Source: Streptomyces lunaelactis
Lineage (GTDB): Bacteria; Actinomycetota; Actinomycetes; Streptomycetales; Streptomycetaceae
Length of the DNA: 64,000 nt
Reading direction: 5' to 3'
Assembly (NCBI RefSeq): GCF_003054555.1
Contig: NZ_CP026304.1
Coordinates: forward strand, 4,402,001 to 4,466,000
The notes under the pieces: model-generated
Databases searched by the model: none
What the model saw: only the letters and a program-made list of their open reading frames with translations
Told to the model about the DNA's origin: nothing
Position numbers and translations under genes: made by a program
Shown here: one piece after another, positions 1 through 8,128 of the stretch
How the letters are laid out: each line of letters begins with the position of its first letter
Position numbering within the stretch: position 1 is the first letter of the stretch

Positions 1-1085
1 AGGCCCAGCTCTTCGCCAACCGTGGAGAGGATGAAGTCGGCGTTGGCGGCGAAGCCGATGAGGTCGGAGTTGCCCTGGCCCAGTCCGGTGCCGAGGGTGC
101 CGCCGGAGCCGAAGGACATGATCGCGTTGGAGATCTGCTCGCAGGCACCGCTCGTGTCGGTCGAGTAGCAGGCGAACGGGTCGAGCCAGGCGTTGACGCG
201 GGACTGGACGTGGGGTTCGAAGGTGGCCACGCCGACCGCTCCGGCCGCGGACATCAGCAGGCCGAAGACGATCCAGCTGGTGCGTTCCGTGGCGACGTAC
301 AGCATGATCACGAAGAGGCCGAAGAACAGCAGCGAGGTGCCGAGGTCCGTCTCGAAGACGAGGATCAGGATCGAGATGGCCCAGACGACCAGAATCGGTC
401 CGAGGTCACGGCCCCGTGGCAGATACAGGCCCATGAAGCGGCGGCTGGCGAGCGCCAGGGCATCGCGCTTCACCATCAGGTAGCCGGAGAAGAAGACCGC
501 GATGATGATCTTCGCGAACTCTCCGGGCTGGATGGAGAAGGGGCCGAGGCTGATCCAGATCTTCGCGCCGTTCACCGAGGGGAAGAACATGGGCAGGATC
601 AGCAGGAGCAGCGCCACCGCCATGGAGATGTACGTGTAGCGCTGCAGGATGCGGTGGTCTTTGAGGATGAGCAGCACGGCGACGAAGAGAGCGATGCCGA
701 TCGCGGAGTACAGCAGCTGCTTGGGGGCGTCGGGGCTGAAGGCGCCGAACAGGGTCTCGGCGCGCGCGATGAGGCGCGGAGACTGGTCGAGCCGCCAGAC
801 CAGAACCAGCCCGAGACCGTTCAGCAGCGTCGCCAGGGGCAGCAGCAGCGGGTCGGCGTACTTGGCGAACTTCCGCACCACAAGGTGGGCCACGCCCGCG
901 AGGAGGCCGAGGCCGAGCCCGTAACCGAGTACTCCGGTGGGCAGCTCGCCGTCCATGGCGAGGCCCACATTGATGTACGCGAACACCGGGATGGCAACGG
1001 CGAACGCGAGCAGCATCAGCTCGGTGTTGCGGCGGCTCGGTGCTTCGATCGCGCCGATCGTGGTGGTGTTGGTGACAACGCTCAT
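1..1085 (-). CDS. rodA: FtsW/RodA/SpoVE-family peptidoglycan polymerase (3' end cut by window edge)
   Basis: Polytopic SEDS-family protein that polymerises glycan strands from lipid II together with a class B penicillin-binding protein. About 361 codons are visible, starting at the ATG at 1085; the end lies left of the window. The translation shows repeated hydrophobic spans and the family stretch WISLGPFSIQPGEFAKI near residues 177-193, followed by a long extracytoplasmic loop. It is the last visible gene of a minus-strand set with the PP2C phosphatase 25 bp upstream, then fhaB and fhaA. This is the order of the mycobacterial fhaA-fhaB-pstP-rodA-pbpA-pknA-pknB locus, so a PBP and kinases probably follow outside. 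RodA rather than FtsW is inferred from that order. Confidence 0.9.
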   Translation of the reverse strand, partial: MSVVTNTTTIGAIEAPSRRNTELMLLAFAVAIPVFAYINVGLAMDGELPTGVLGYGLGLGLLAGVAHLVVRKFAKYADPLLLPLATLLNGLGLVLVWRLDQSPRLIARAETLFGAFSPDAPKQLLYSAIGIALFVAVLLILKDHRILQRYTYISMAVALLLLILPMFFPSVNGAKIWISLGPFSIQPGEFAKIIIAVFFSGYLMVKRDALALASRRFMGLYLPRGRDLGPILVVWAISILILVFETDLGTSLLFFGLFVIMLYVATERTSWIVFGLLMSAAGAVGVATFEPHVQSRVNAWLDPFACYSTDTSGACEQISNAIMSFGSGGTLGTGLGQGNSDLIGFAANADFILSTVGEELG

Positions 1086-1110
1086 GGTGAAGGAGGCCCC
1101 CTACGGCCGA

Positions 1111-2607
1111 CTACTGCTTACCGCAGTTCGAGGCCAGCTTCTGCTCCTCCTCCGAGAGGGTGGGGCCCGGAGTGGGAGTAGGTGCGTTCGGCTTGGTCTG
1201 TGCGTTCTGGGTGGTGGGCTTGCCGGTGGTGCCGCCGGCCTCGCCCTCGCCGGGCGGCGGCGTGCTCGCGCGGTCGGCGGCATCGCGGCGCTGCTCGTCC
1301 TTCTTGCAGGCGGCGGCCTGGTCGGCGAGCTCCTGGATCTTCGTGCGCGCCTTGTCGAGGCCGTCCTCGGTGATCGTCGCCTCGACCTGCTTGCGCTGGT
1401 AGGGCGGGAGGTACTTGAGTTCGATCTCGGGGTGGTCCTTCTGGACCTTCGAGAGCGAGACCCAGGCCAGGTCCTGGCTGATGCCCTGGTAGAGGGCCAC
1501 GTGCTCGTTGTTGGAGCCGACGAAGTACTGGGTCTGGGTCCAGCGGTAGCCGCCGTACAGACCGCCGCCGACGACCGCCAGGGCGAGCACGATGTAGAAG
1601 GATCTCTTCAGCCACCTGCGGCCGCCGCGCGGCTTGATGAAGTCCTCGTCGCTGTACGCGCCGAAGCTGCCCTCCGGCGGCATTCCGCCGTACCCCATGT
1701 CGTCGCCGCTTCCGGGCGGGCCGAAGCCGCCGGAGTGCTGCGGCGGTACGGGGCGGCCGAGGCCGGCCGCGCGCCCCGCCGGGGTCTGCATGGCGCCGCC
1801 GTCGTTCAGCTGGAGCTGGTTCTCGGCGACCGCGCCGACCACGACCGGGGTGTCGTTGAGCTGGGCGGCCAGGGTGTCGTTGGAGTCGGTGTCGAGGACG
1901 TCGGCGACGATGCAGGTGATGTTGTCGGGGCCGCCGCCGCGCAGCGCGAGCTGGATCAGCGCCTGCACGGTCTCCTGCGGGCCCTGGTAGTCGGCGAGGG
2001 TGTCCTCCATCGTCTGATGGGAGACGACGCCGGACAGTCCGTCGGAGCAGATCAGATACCGGTCGCCGGCGCGGACCTCGCGGATGGAGAGGTCGGGCTC
2101 GACATGTTCGCCGCTGCCCAGCGCGCGCATCAGCAGGGAGCGCTGCGGGTGGGTGGTGGCTTCCTCTTCGGTGATCCGGCCCTCGTCGACCAGCCGCTGC
2201 ACCCACGTGTGGTCCTGGGTGATCTGGGTCAGGACGCCGTCGCGGAGCAGATAGGCGCGGGAGTCACCGACGTGTACGAGGCCGAGCCGCTGGCCGGTCC
2301 AGAGCAACGCGGTGAGCGTGGTGCCCATGCCCTCGAGCTGAGGGTCCTCCTCGACCATCAGGCGCAACTGGTCGTTGGCGCGCTGCACGGCCGTGCCGAG
2401 CGAGGTGAGGATGTCCGAGCCGGGTACGTCGTCGTCGAGCGTGACGAGCGTGGAGATGACTTCCGACGAGGCGACCTCACCGGCGGCCTGACCACCCATG
2501 CCGTCGGCGATGGCCAGAAGGCGGGGGCCGGCGTAGCCGGAGTCCTCGTTGCCCTCCCGGATCATGCCCTTGTGCGACCCGGCGGCGAAGCGCAGAGACA
2601 GACTCAT
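1111..2607 (-). CDS. pstP: PP2C-family Ser/Thr phosphatase, membrane-anchored (PstP type)
   Basis: Mn/Mg-dependent protein phosphatase expected to dephosphorylate Ser/Thr kinases and their substrates, including FHA-bound proteins. The ATG at 2607 is chosen because GAGG lies upstream and the protein then begins at the PP2C fold; an in-frame start at 2661 is possible. Of 498 residues, about 1-240 form the PP2C domain, with RxxNED at 17-22 and DGMGG at 35-39. A low-complexity linker, one membrane span near residues 315-335 and an extracytoplasmic tail rich in Pro and Thr follow. The layout matches mycobacterial PstP. It lies between fhaB and the RodA-type gene on the same strand. Confidence 0.93.
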   Translation of the reverse strand: MSLSLRFAAGSHKGMIREGNEDSGYAGPRLLAIADGMGGQAAGEVASSEVISTLVTLDDDVPGSDILTSLGTAVQRANDQLRLMVEEDPQLEGMGTTLTALLWTGQRLGLVHVGDSRAYLLRDGVLTQITQDHTWVQRLVDEGRITEEEATTHPQRSLLMRALGSGEHVEPDLSIREVRAGDRYLICSDGLSGVVSHQTMEDTLADYQGPQETVQALIQLALRGGGPDNITCIVADVLDTDSNDTLAAQLNDTPVVVGAVAENQLQLNDGGAMQTPAGRAAGLGRPVPPQHSGGFGPPGSGDDMGYGGMPPEGSFGAYSDEDFIKPRGGRRWLKRSFYIVLALAVVGGGLYGGYRWTQTQYFVGSNNEHVALYQGISQDLAWVSLSKVQKDHPEIELKYLPPYQRKQVEATITEDGLDKARTKIQELADQAAACKKDEQRRDAADRASTPPPGEGEAGGTTGKPTTQNAQTKPNAPTPTPGPTLSEEEQKLASNCGKQ

Positions 2608-2736
2608 GCGCACCTCGCCCGTCGGCTCGGGGTACAGCCGCTCTCGAGCCACACTGCCCACCCTCCGGTCGGGAGCCCGTCCCGGTCCGCTGTCAGGACC
2701 GGTGCGGCTCGCTCGCTCCGCTCGCTCATTGTCGTA

Positions 2737-3255
2737 CTACTTCCGCAGCTCGATGACGGTCTTGCCGATGCGGATCGGCGCGCCCAGCGGAATCGGTGTC
2801 GGGGTGGTGAGTCGGGTCCGGTCGAGATATGTGCCGTTGGTGGACCCGAGATCCTCGACGATCCACTGGCCGTCACGGTCCGGGTAGATCCTGGCATGCC
2901 TGCTGGACGCATAGTCGTCGTCCAGCACGATCGTTGAGTCGTGCGCGCGGCCCAGCGTGATGGTCTGGCCCTGCAGCGCCACCGTGGTGCCGGTGAGGGT
3001 GCCTTCGGACACGACCAGTTTGGTGGGCGCACCACGGCGCTGGCGGCCGCTGCCGGCGGTCTGCTGGCGCTGCTGCGGTGGCGCGGCACTCTGGCGCGCC
3101 TGCTGGGCACGCGCGTCGGCATTGCGGCGTGAGCCGCGTTGCGTGACGCGCGTACCGAACAGGTCGCTGCGGATGACCTGGACGGCCACAATCACGAACA
3201 GCCACAGAACGGCCAGGAAACCTAGCCGCATGACCGTCAGGGTCAGCTCTGACAT
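2737..3255 (-). CDS. fhaB: FHA-domain protein FhaB (FipA-like), membrane-anchored
   Basis: A 172-residue adaptor with an N-terminal membrane helix (about residues 8-28), a Gln/Arg-rich linker and a C-terminal FHA domain (about 85-172) that should bind phosphothreonine. Core FHA signatures are visible: LGRAHDSTIVLDD, the SSRHARI loop and DLGSTNGTYLD. It ends 11 bp downstream of fhaA and precedes the PP2C gene, so it is likely co-transcribed. In mycobacteria FhaB/FipA links Ser/Thr kinases to division and cell-wall proteins; that role here is inferred from synteny. Confidence 0.92.
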   Translation of the reverse strand: MSELTLTVMRLGFLAVLWLFVIVAVQVIRSDLFGTRVTQRGSRRNADARAQQARQSAAPPQQRQQTAGSGRQRRGAPTKLVVSEGTLTGTTVALQGQTITLGRAHDSTIVLDDDYASSRHARIYPDRDGQWIVEDLGSTNGTYLDRTRLTTPTPIPLGAPIRIGKTVIELRK

Positions 3256-3265
3256 TGCCCCCGCT

Positions 3266-4114
3266 TCACCCTTCGGCTTGCCGGTAAACGATGGTGGTGT
3301 TGCCCACGACGATCCGCGAGCCGTCGCGGAGCGTAGCGCGGGTGGTGTGCTGCCCGTCTACCACGATGCCGTTGGTAGACCCGAGATCCTGGATCGTCGA
3401 GGGCGTTCCGGTCCGGATCTCACAGTGCCGGCGCGATACGCCGGGGTCGTCGATCCGCACATCGGCGTCGGTGCTGCGACCCAGCACCAGCGTCGGGCGG
3501 GAGATCTGATGGCGTGTGCCGTTGATCTCGATCCAGCGTCGTACTTGGGTGCTCGGCATCGGTCCTGGACCGGGTGCCGGGCGTCGGTCCGCGACGGGCG
3601 CGGGGCGGCCGCCGCCCGGAGGCGGCGCGGCCGGCATGGGAGGTGCTGCGGCGGGCGGATAGCCGTAGCCACCGCGGGCGCCGACCTGGGGGGCGGCGGG
3701 ACCGGGGGCTGCGGGTGCCCGCTCCGGGGACTGTGACGCACTCGACGCGAGGGTGCGGCTGCGCACCCGGTACAGACCGGTGTCGAGGTCGTCCGCCTTC
3801 TCCAGGTGGACCTTGATGGGGCCCATGAAGGTGTACCGCTGCTGCTTCGCGTAGTCGCGTACCAGCCCGGACAGTTCGTCGCCGAGCTGTCCGGAGTACG
3901 GGCTCAGGCGCTCGAAGTCGGGCGCGCTGAGCTCGACGATGAAATCATTGGGGACGACCGTCCGCTCGCGATTCCAGATCGTCGCGTTGTTGTCGCACTC
4001 GCGCTGGAGAGCGCCGGCGATCTCGACGGGCTGGACCTCGGACTTGAACACCTTGGCGAAGGTGCCGTTGACCAGACCTTCGAGTCGCTGCTCGAACTTC
4101 TTCAGGACTCCCAT
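3266..4114 (-). CDS. fhaA: FHA-domain protein FhaA (DUF3662 + FHA)
   Basis: A 282-residue protein with an N-terminal DUF3662 domain (about 1-125, starting MGVLKKFEQRLEGLVNG), a Pro/Ala/Gly-rich linker and a C-terminal FHA domain (about 190-280) with LGRSTDADVRIDD, SRRHCEI and DLGSTNGIVVD. A strong GGAGGAGG ribosome site precedes the ATG. It is the first gene of the minus-strand set fhaA-fhaB-pstP-rodA. In mycobacteria FhaA binds the phosphorylated pseudokinase domain of MviN and restrains peptidoglycan synthesis at the pole. No membrane span is seen, so it is probably cytoplasmic. Confidence 0.93.
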   Translation of the reverse strand: MGVLKKFEQRLEGLVNGTFAKVFKSEVQPVEIAGALQRECDNNATIWNRERTVVPNDFIVELSAPDFERLSPYSGQLGDELSGLVRDYAKQQRYTFMGPIKVHLEKADDLDTGLYRVRSRTLASSASQSPERAPAAPGPAAPQVGARGGYGYPPAAAPPMPAAPPPGGGRPAPVADRRPAPGPGPMPSTQVRRWIEINGTRHQISRPTLVLGRSTDADVRIDDPGVSRRHCEIRTGTPSTIQDLGSTNGIVVDGQHTTRATLRDGSRIVVGNTTIVYRQAEG

Positions 4115-4429
4115 GAGGCACCTCCTCCGTCGTTGTCGTCCTGGTACTGCCTACTGATCGTATCCACGCGTCGGGAAATCGGCTGGTTCCCCTTGTCTGC
4201 CCCGTCGATGAGTGTCACCTCTCACACGGATCGTAGAGGCGGCCTCCTGACAGTGTCCCGCACTCGGGGTGTACCCAAGAGGAGTGGGGGGCGGCCGCCC
4301 TCCGTTCCCTGTTCGCCGACCGGGTCCGCCAAACAAACGGATGTGAATCCGCCCTGTGCAGCGTGCTAATCTTCCGGATGTCGCCAGGCGATCGCACACA
4401 CCAGTGAGAGAGCCAAGCAGACCACTCTT
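4115..4429. other. Intergenic region between fhaA and tRNA-Leu
   Basis: No convincing gene in these 315 bases. The region must hold the promoter of the fhaA set (leftward) and that of the tRNA (rightward). A -10-like TACGAT on the minus strand at 4162-4157 is the best leftward candidate, but it lacks a recognisable -35. Confidence 0.6.
4344..4372 (+). promoter_or_regulatory. Candidate promoter of tRNA-Leu
   Basis: A -10-like TAATCT at 4367-4372 lies about 58 bases before the mature tRNA, with a weak -35 (TGAATC, 4344-4349) at 17-bp spacing. This is a sequence-only prediction. Confidence 0.35.
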
Positions 4430-4512
4430 GCGCGAGTGGCGGAACGGCAGACGCGCTGGCTTCAGGTGCCAGTGTCCTTAGGGACGTGGGGGTTCAAATC
4501 CCCCCTCGCGCA
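4430..4512 (+). tRNA. tRNA-Leu, anticodon CAG
   Basis: An 83-nt class II tRNA. The acceptor stem GCGCGAG pairs with CTCGCGC and the discriminator base is A. The anticodon stem CTGGC/GCCAG encloses the loop TTCAGGT, giving anticodon CAG. A long variable arm (TGTCCTTAGGGACG) and a TpsiC arm GGGGGTTCAAATCCCCC are clear. CCA is not encoded. Confidence 0.97.
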
Positions 4513-4517
4513 CAAGA

Positions 4518-4554
4518 CGGAAGCCCCGTAGGTCATCGGCCTACGGGGCTTCCG
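4518..4554 (+). terminator. Hairpin terminator after tRNA-Leu
   Basis: A 15-bp near-perfect stem (arms 4518-4532 and 4540-4554, core GGAAGCCCCGTAGG) around a 7-base loop, starting six bases after the tRNA. There is no long U-tract, which is usual in Streptomyces. Confidence 0.8.
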
Positions 4555-4708
4555 CGTTGTCCGGCGCACCTGCCCGTCGGCTGTGCGGTGTCTGTCGCCT
4601 GTCCCGCGGTCGCCGGAGTGTGGGATGTGCGACTGTGCGACGTTCGTCGCTCCGGGGCGCGACGAAAGTGGGCCGTGGGCGGCTGGGCGGGCCGCTTAGG
4701 GTGCGGGC

Positions 4709-6400
4709 GTGGATGTGTCATCGAAGATCCGGGCCGGATGGACGTGGCTGGCGGCGCCCGAATTGTGGCCGGGACGGCGGACCGCCGGCGAGGTGGTGCT
4801 CGCCCTTGTGCTGGGCATCATGGCGGCCGGGAGCGAGGAACTGCTGGGCGGCGAGGGGCCGCGGCTCGCGGTCGTTGGAATCGCCGCCGTGGTGCTGTCG
4901 CTGCTTCGGCGCCGCATGCCGGGGACCGTACTGGCGGTGACGGCGGCACTGACCCCGTTGCTGAGCGGGTTCGCTCCGCTGCTGATGCTCGTGGGGTGGT
5001 CGGCGGGGCGGCGGATTGTGGGCGCCGGGCGGGCGCTGGCCATGTTCTCTGTCGCGTTCGTACTCTTCGCCGGCGTCACTCTCCAGGACTCGTGGTCGCA
5101 GCAGGCACCGATGACCCGGTTGCTGCTCACCACTCTGTACTTCCTGGCGACAACCGTGGTGCCGGGCCTGGCGAGTAGGTACTGGACCCAGCGCCGGACC
5201 CTGCTGCATGCCCTGCAGGAGCGCAACGCCCAGCTGCTGTGGGAGCGCGAGTTGGTGGCCGGGCAGGCGCGGCTGCGTGAGCGGCAGCGGATAGCCCAGG
5301 ACATGCACGACAGCCTCGGCCACCAGTTGGCGCTGATCTCCGTGCACACCGGGGCGCTGGAGGTGGATCCCGAGCTGACGCCGCGGCAGCGGGAGGCGGT
5401 CGGGGTGCTGCGGGGCGCTTCGGTGACCGCGATGCACGAACTGCGTGAGGTCGTCGGGATTCTGCGGGACGGCGTCGAGGCGCCCGCGCCGGTGGACGAC
5501 TCGGGGCTGGTCGGGCGCGGGACGGCCGGGATCGTGGGGCTCGTCGAGTCGGCGCGTACGGCGGGGAACACGGTGGAGCTGCGGAGTGCGGGCGAGGAAC
5601 GGCCGCTTGCCGCGGCGGCCGACCACGCGGCGTATCGAATCGTGCAGGAGGCGCTGACGAATGCGTACAAGCACGCACCGGGCGCTTCGATCAGTGTGGA
5701 GCTGAGGTACGAGCCGGACTCGTTCGTCGTCGAGATCGTCAGCGCGGCGGCGCCGGCGCCGGCGCCGGGTGAGGTGGTGAGCGGCGGGCAGGGGCTGACC
5801 GGGCTGCGCGAGCGGGCGCGGCTGGTCGGCGGCATGGTGCACGCGGGGCCCGCGGACGGCGGGGGCTTCCGGGTGGCGGGGGTGCTGCCGTACGGAGTTG
5901 TGGAGGCGGCGCCGTTCGTCGCCGCGGAGGACGACTTCCGCCAGCAGTCGCCGAAGGCTGCGACGGTGAACGGTCTTCCGCCCATGGACTGGACCGTTTC
6001 GGCGCGGGAACTGGCGGGCGGCAAGGAGAGGAGCAGGGCCGGCGGGATCGCGATGGGGTGCGGGATCGGCGTGGCGCTGGTGCTGGTGCTCGTGGTGGCG
6101 GGAGGCTTCGCGCTGGCCTTCCTGGTGGGGTCGATGAGCCAGGGGATGATCGACCCGGGTGAGTACGAGAGCGTCAAGATCGGCAGCGGCGAGGACGTAG
6201 TGCGCGACCGGTTGCCGAACGGGGACACGATCACGCTGATGGGGCTGGACGGTAAGGGCCCGAAGGAGCCGGAGGGTTCCGAGTGCCTGGTACTCATGTC
6301 CTCGGACGTGGGGGACAGCTTCGAGACCGAGCCGGTGTTCCGCTTCTGCTTCAAGGGCGGCAAGCTGATCGAGAAAAAGTCCTACGAGGTCAGCAGGTAG
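4709..6400 (+). CDS. NarL-type sensor histidine kinase with C-terminal membrane-anchored outer domain
   Basis: Sensor kinase of a two-component pair with the response regulator four bases downstream. Residues about 25-155 form a multi-span N-terminal membrane region. A coiled segment follows, then a HisKA_3 dimerisation domain with phospho-acceptor His200 in RIAQDMHDSLGH, and a HATPase domain with the N-box at EALTNAYKHA (Asn318) and G-box GQGLTGLRER near 360-369. Unusually the protein continues: residues 448-474 form another membrane helix, and about 90 residues beyond it should lie outside the cell, including YESVKIGSGEDVVRDRLPNG. Typical Streptomyces kinases of this class end soon after the ATPase domain. 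The GTG at 4709 is the start; the signal sensed is unknown. Confidence 0.9.
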   Translation: MDVSSKIRAGWTWLAAPELWPGRRTAGEVVLALVLGIMAAGSEELLGGEGPRLAVVGIAAVVLSLLRRRMPGTVLAVTAALTPLLSGFAPLLMLVGWSAGRRIVGAGRALAMFSVAFVLFAGVTLQDSWSQQAPMTRLLLTTLYFLATTVVPGLASRYWTQRRTLLHALQERNAQLLWERELVAGQARLRERQRIAQDMHDSLGHQLALISVHTGALEVDPELTPRQREAVGVLRGASVTAMHELREVVGILRDGVEAPAPVDDSGLVGRGTAGIVGLVESARTAGNTVELRSAGEERPLAAAADHAAYRIVQEALTNAYKHAPGASISVELRYEPDSFVVEIVSAAAPAPAPGEVVSGGQGLTGLRERARLVGGMVHAGPADGGGFRVAGVLPYGVVEAAPFVAAEDDFRQQSPKAATVNGLPPMDWTVSARELAGGKERSRAGGIAMGCGIGVALVLVLVVAGGFALAFLVGSMSQGMIDPGEYESVKIGSGEDVVRDRLPNGDTITLMGLDGKGPKEPEGSECLVLMSSDVGDSFETEPVFRFCFKGGKLIEKKSYEVSR

Positions 6401-6404
6401 TGGG

Positions 6405-7178
6405 GTGGACGTGACGGGGTCGCCGGGCGCGGGAGCCGGGCCGGCGGGTGTGCCGGGGCCGACAGGAGTGCCGGGGCCGACAGGAGTGCCGGGATCTGCG
6501 GGTTTGCCGGCGGCGGGTGGGCGTGGGACGGCGATCAGGGTGCTGATCGCGGATGACGAGCCGCTGATCAGAGCCGGGATCCGGATGATCCTCACCTCGG
6601 ACCGCGAGATCGAGGTCGTGGCGGAGGCGGCGAACGGGCGTGAGGCGGTAGACCTGGCACGTTCACACGGCGTCGATGTGGTGCTGCTCGACATCCAGAT
6701 GCCGGTGATGGACGGGCTCACCGCCCTGGGGGAGCTGCGCAGGGCGACGCCGACGGCGCGGGTGATCGTACTGACGACCTTCGGCGAGCGGGAGAACGTA
6801 CTGCGGGCGCTGGAGTACGGGGGTGCCGGGTTTCTGCTGAAGGACACGGCGCCCGCGGAGCTGATCCGGGCGGTCCGGGCGGCGGCCGCGGGGGATGCGT
6901 ATCTCTCACCCGGAGCGACCCGGCATGTGGTGGACCAGTTGGCCTCGGGGCGCGTGGCGGCGCGGGGTGAGGAGGCGCGGGCGCGTGTGGCCGGCCTGAG
7001 CGGGCGGGAGCGTGAGGTGCTGGCGCTGCTCGGGGAGGGGCTGTCCAACGCGGACGCGGGGAGGCGGCTGCATATGAGCGAGGCCACGGTGAAGACGTAT
7101 GTGAGCCGGATCCTGGCGAAGCTGGAGTGCGAGAACCGGGTGCAGGCGGCACTGCTGGCGCGTGACGCGGGGTTGTGA
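6405..7178 (+). CDS. NarL/FixJ-family response regulator
   Basis: DNA-binding partner of the upstream kinase. From the GTG at 6405 the protein has 257 residues. An unusual N-terminal extension of about 43 residues rich in Gly, Pro and Val precedes the receiver domain, which begins IRVLIADDEP (acidic pair Asp50/Asp51) and has phospho-acceptor Asp96 in VVLLDIQMP. A LuxR-type helix-turn-helix covers about 193-250 (LSGREREVLALL, SEATVKTYVSRIL). The extension is encoded partly by an 18-bp tandem repeat. Without proteomics a later in-frame start cannot be excluded. Spacing implies one transcript with the kinase. Confidence 0.93.
   Translation: MDVTGSPGAGAGPAGVPGPTGVPGPTGVPGSAGLPAAGGRGTAIRVLIADDEPLIRAGIRMILTSDREIEVVAEAANGREAVDLARSHGVDVVLLDIQMPVMDGLTALGELRRATPTARVIVLTTFGERENVLRALEYGGAGFLLKDTAPAELIRAVRAAAAGDAYLSPGATRHVVDQLASGRVAARGEEARARVAGLSGREREVLALLGEGLSNADAGRRLHMSEATVKTYVSRILAKLECENRVQAALLARDAGL
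6451..6494 (+). repeat. 18-bp tandem repeat in response-regulator 5' end
   Basis: The unit TGCCGGGGCCGACAGGAG occurs twice head to tail (6451-6468, 6469-6486) with a partial third copy. It encodes repeated VPGPTG in the N-terminal extension. Confidence 0.9.
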
Positions 7179-7307
7179 GGGTGGCGGGCCCGGTCCGAGG
7201 TCAGGGTTTGGGCCGGGGCTCGGACCGAGGTTGAGGCCGGGGCAGAGGCGGGGGCGGGCGCGAGCGGGGCCGGCGTGGGAGCCGAGGCGGGGCTGCGTGC
7301 GAGCGAC

Positions 7308-7321
7308 GTTTCACGTGGAAC
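7308..7321. other. parS-like site (one mismatch)
   Basis: GTTTCACGTGGAAC differs at one base from the Streptomyces ParB-binding palindrome GTTTCACGTGAAAC. It lies 12 bases from a perfect copy, in the gap between the response regulator and azoR. That gap (7179-7404) shows no gene. Confidence 0.75.
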
Positions 7322-7333
7322 ATCCGCGTGCCT

Positions 7334-7347
7334 GTTTCACGTGAAAC
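7334..7347. other. parS site (perfect)
   Basis: GTTTCACGTGAAAC, a perfect 14-bp palindrome identical to the Streptomyces parS consensus, where ParB nucleates for chromosome segregation. It is paired with a one-mismatch copy 26 bp upstream. Confidence 0.9.
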
Positions 7348-7404
7348 GCCCGCGGAGGCGTATCCCCCGCGAGCGTTCGTGTGCCGTGTGTGCGCTGTCT
7401 GGGG

Positions 7405-8019
7405 TCAGGCGGCGAAGCGCACGGCCAGGGCCTTGGCCTTCTCGGAGGCCTCGTCCAGCGACTTGGTCCGGGAGGCCTCGGCGAGCGGGATCAACTCCGC
7501 CATCTCGGGCCTGGAGTGGGCCAGCGTCAGCTCGGGAACGATGAAGTCGACCTCGGCACCGAGCATGCCGGTGAGCACCTTCTCCATGTAGTTCTGCACG
7601 AACTCGAAGTCCTCACGCGGAGTGCCGGGGGCGTATGAGCCGCCGCGGCTGGCGACAACGGTGACCGGGGTACCGGCCACCGGGCTGTCGGGAACGCCCG
7701 CGTTGTGACCGACGACGATCACCTGGTCCAGCCATGCCTTGAGGGTGGACGGGATCGTGAAGTTGTACATCGGCGCGCCGATCAGAACGGCGTCCGCCGC
7801 TTCGAGCTCGGCGGCGAGCTCGGCGCGCAGTGCGTCGTCGACGCCCGCGGATACGGCAGCGAAGTCCAGGTGGGGCAGGGGCTCGGCAGCGAGGTCGCGG
7901 TAGACGACCTTGCCCTCGGGGTGCTGCTCCTGCCAGGCCTGGACGAACGCGGCGGTGATGTCGCGGGAGGCCGAGCCCTGAGGGAAGACGGCGGAGTCGA
8001 TGTGCAGCAGCGTGGCCAT
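7405..8019 (-). CDS. azoR: FMN-dependent NADH-azoreductase (flavodoxin-like quinone reductase)
   Basis: A 204-residue flavodoxin-like oxidoreductase that reduces quinones, and azo dyes in vitro, by two-electron transfer from NADH. The start is the ATG at 8019, with GGAG eight bases upstream; the protein begins MATLLHIDSAVFPQGSASRD, with the phosphate-binding Ser cluster of the AzoR family. GAPMYNFTIPSTLKAWLDQ and VVASRGGSYAPG are family stretches around the FMN. It is divergent from an HxlR-type regulator gene 109 bp away, which is the likely repressor. Confidence 0.93.
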   Translation of the reverse strand: MATLLHIDSAVFPQGSASRDITAAFVQAWQEQHPEGKVVYRDLAAEPLPHLDFAAVSAGVDDALRAELAAELEAADAVLIGAPMYNFTIPSTLKAWLDQVIVVGHNAGVPDSPVAGTPVTVVASRGGSYAPGTPREDFEFVQNYMEKVLTGMLGAEVDFIVPELTLAHSRPEMAELIPLAEASRTKSLDEASEKAKALAVRFAA

Positions 8020-8058
8020 GAGGGTGCTCCAAGGGGGCAGTGGGTAACTGAGATTCCG

Positions 8059-8098
8059 TATGCACCTATGGATAGCATAGTTCCTTATCTTTCGTAAG
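8059..8098. promoter_or_regulatory. Candidate operators between azoR and the HxlR regulator
   Basis: Two inverted repeats lie in the short AT-rich part of the divergent gap: TATGC-N11-GCATA (8059-8079) and CTTA-N7-TAAG (8084-8098). The seven-base spacer resembles the spacing of operators reported for YodB-type HxlR/DUF24 repressors (TACT-N7-AGTA). Which one is bound is unknown. Confidence 0.45.
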
Positions 8099-8128
8099 TC
8101 CCTGGCGTTGGCCCAGTACTCTGGGGGC

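Noticed and set aside
937..2937. Long open frame (about 660 codons) on the plus strand over pstP and fhaB
   Set aside because: Antisense shadow of GC-rich genes; the minus strand has clear PP2C and FHA domains and the plus translation is low-complexity.
4718..7087. Minus-strand frame of about 790 codons opposite the two-component genes
   Set aside because: Pro/Arg/Ser-rich shadow translation; the plus strand has catalytic His, Asp and ATPase motifs.
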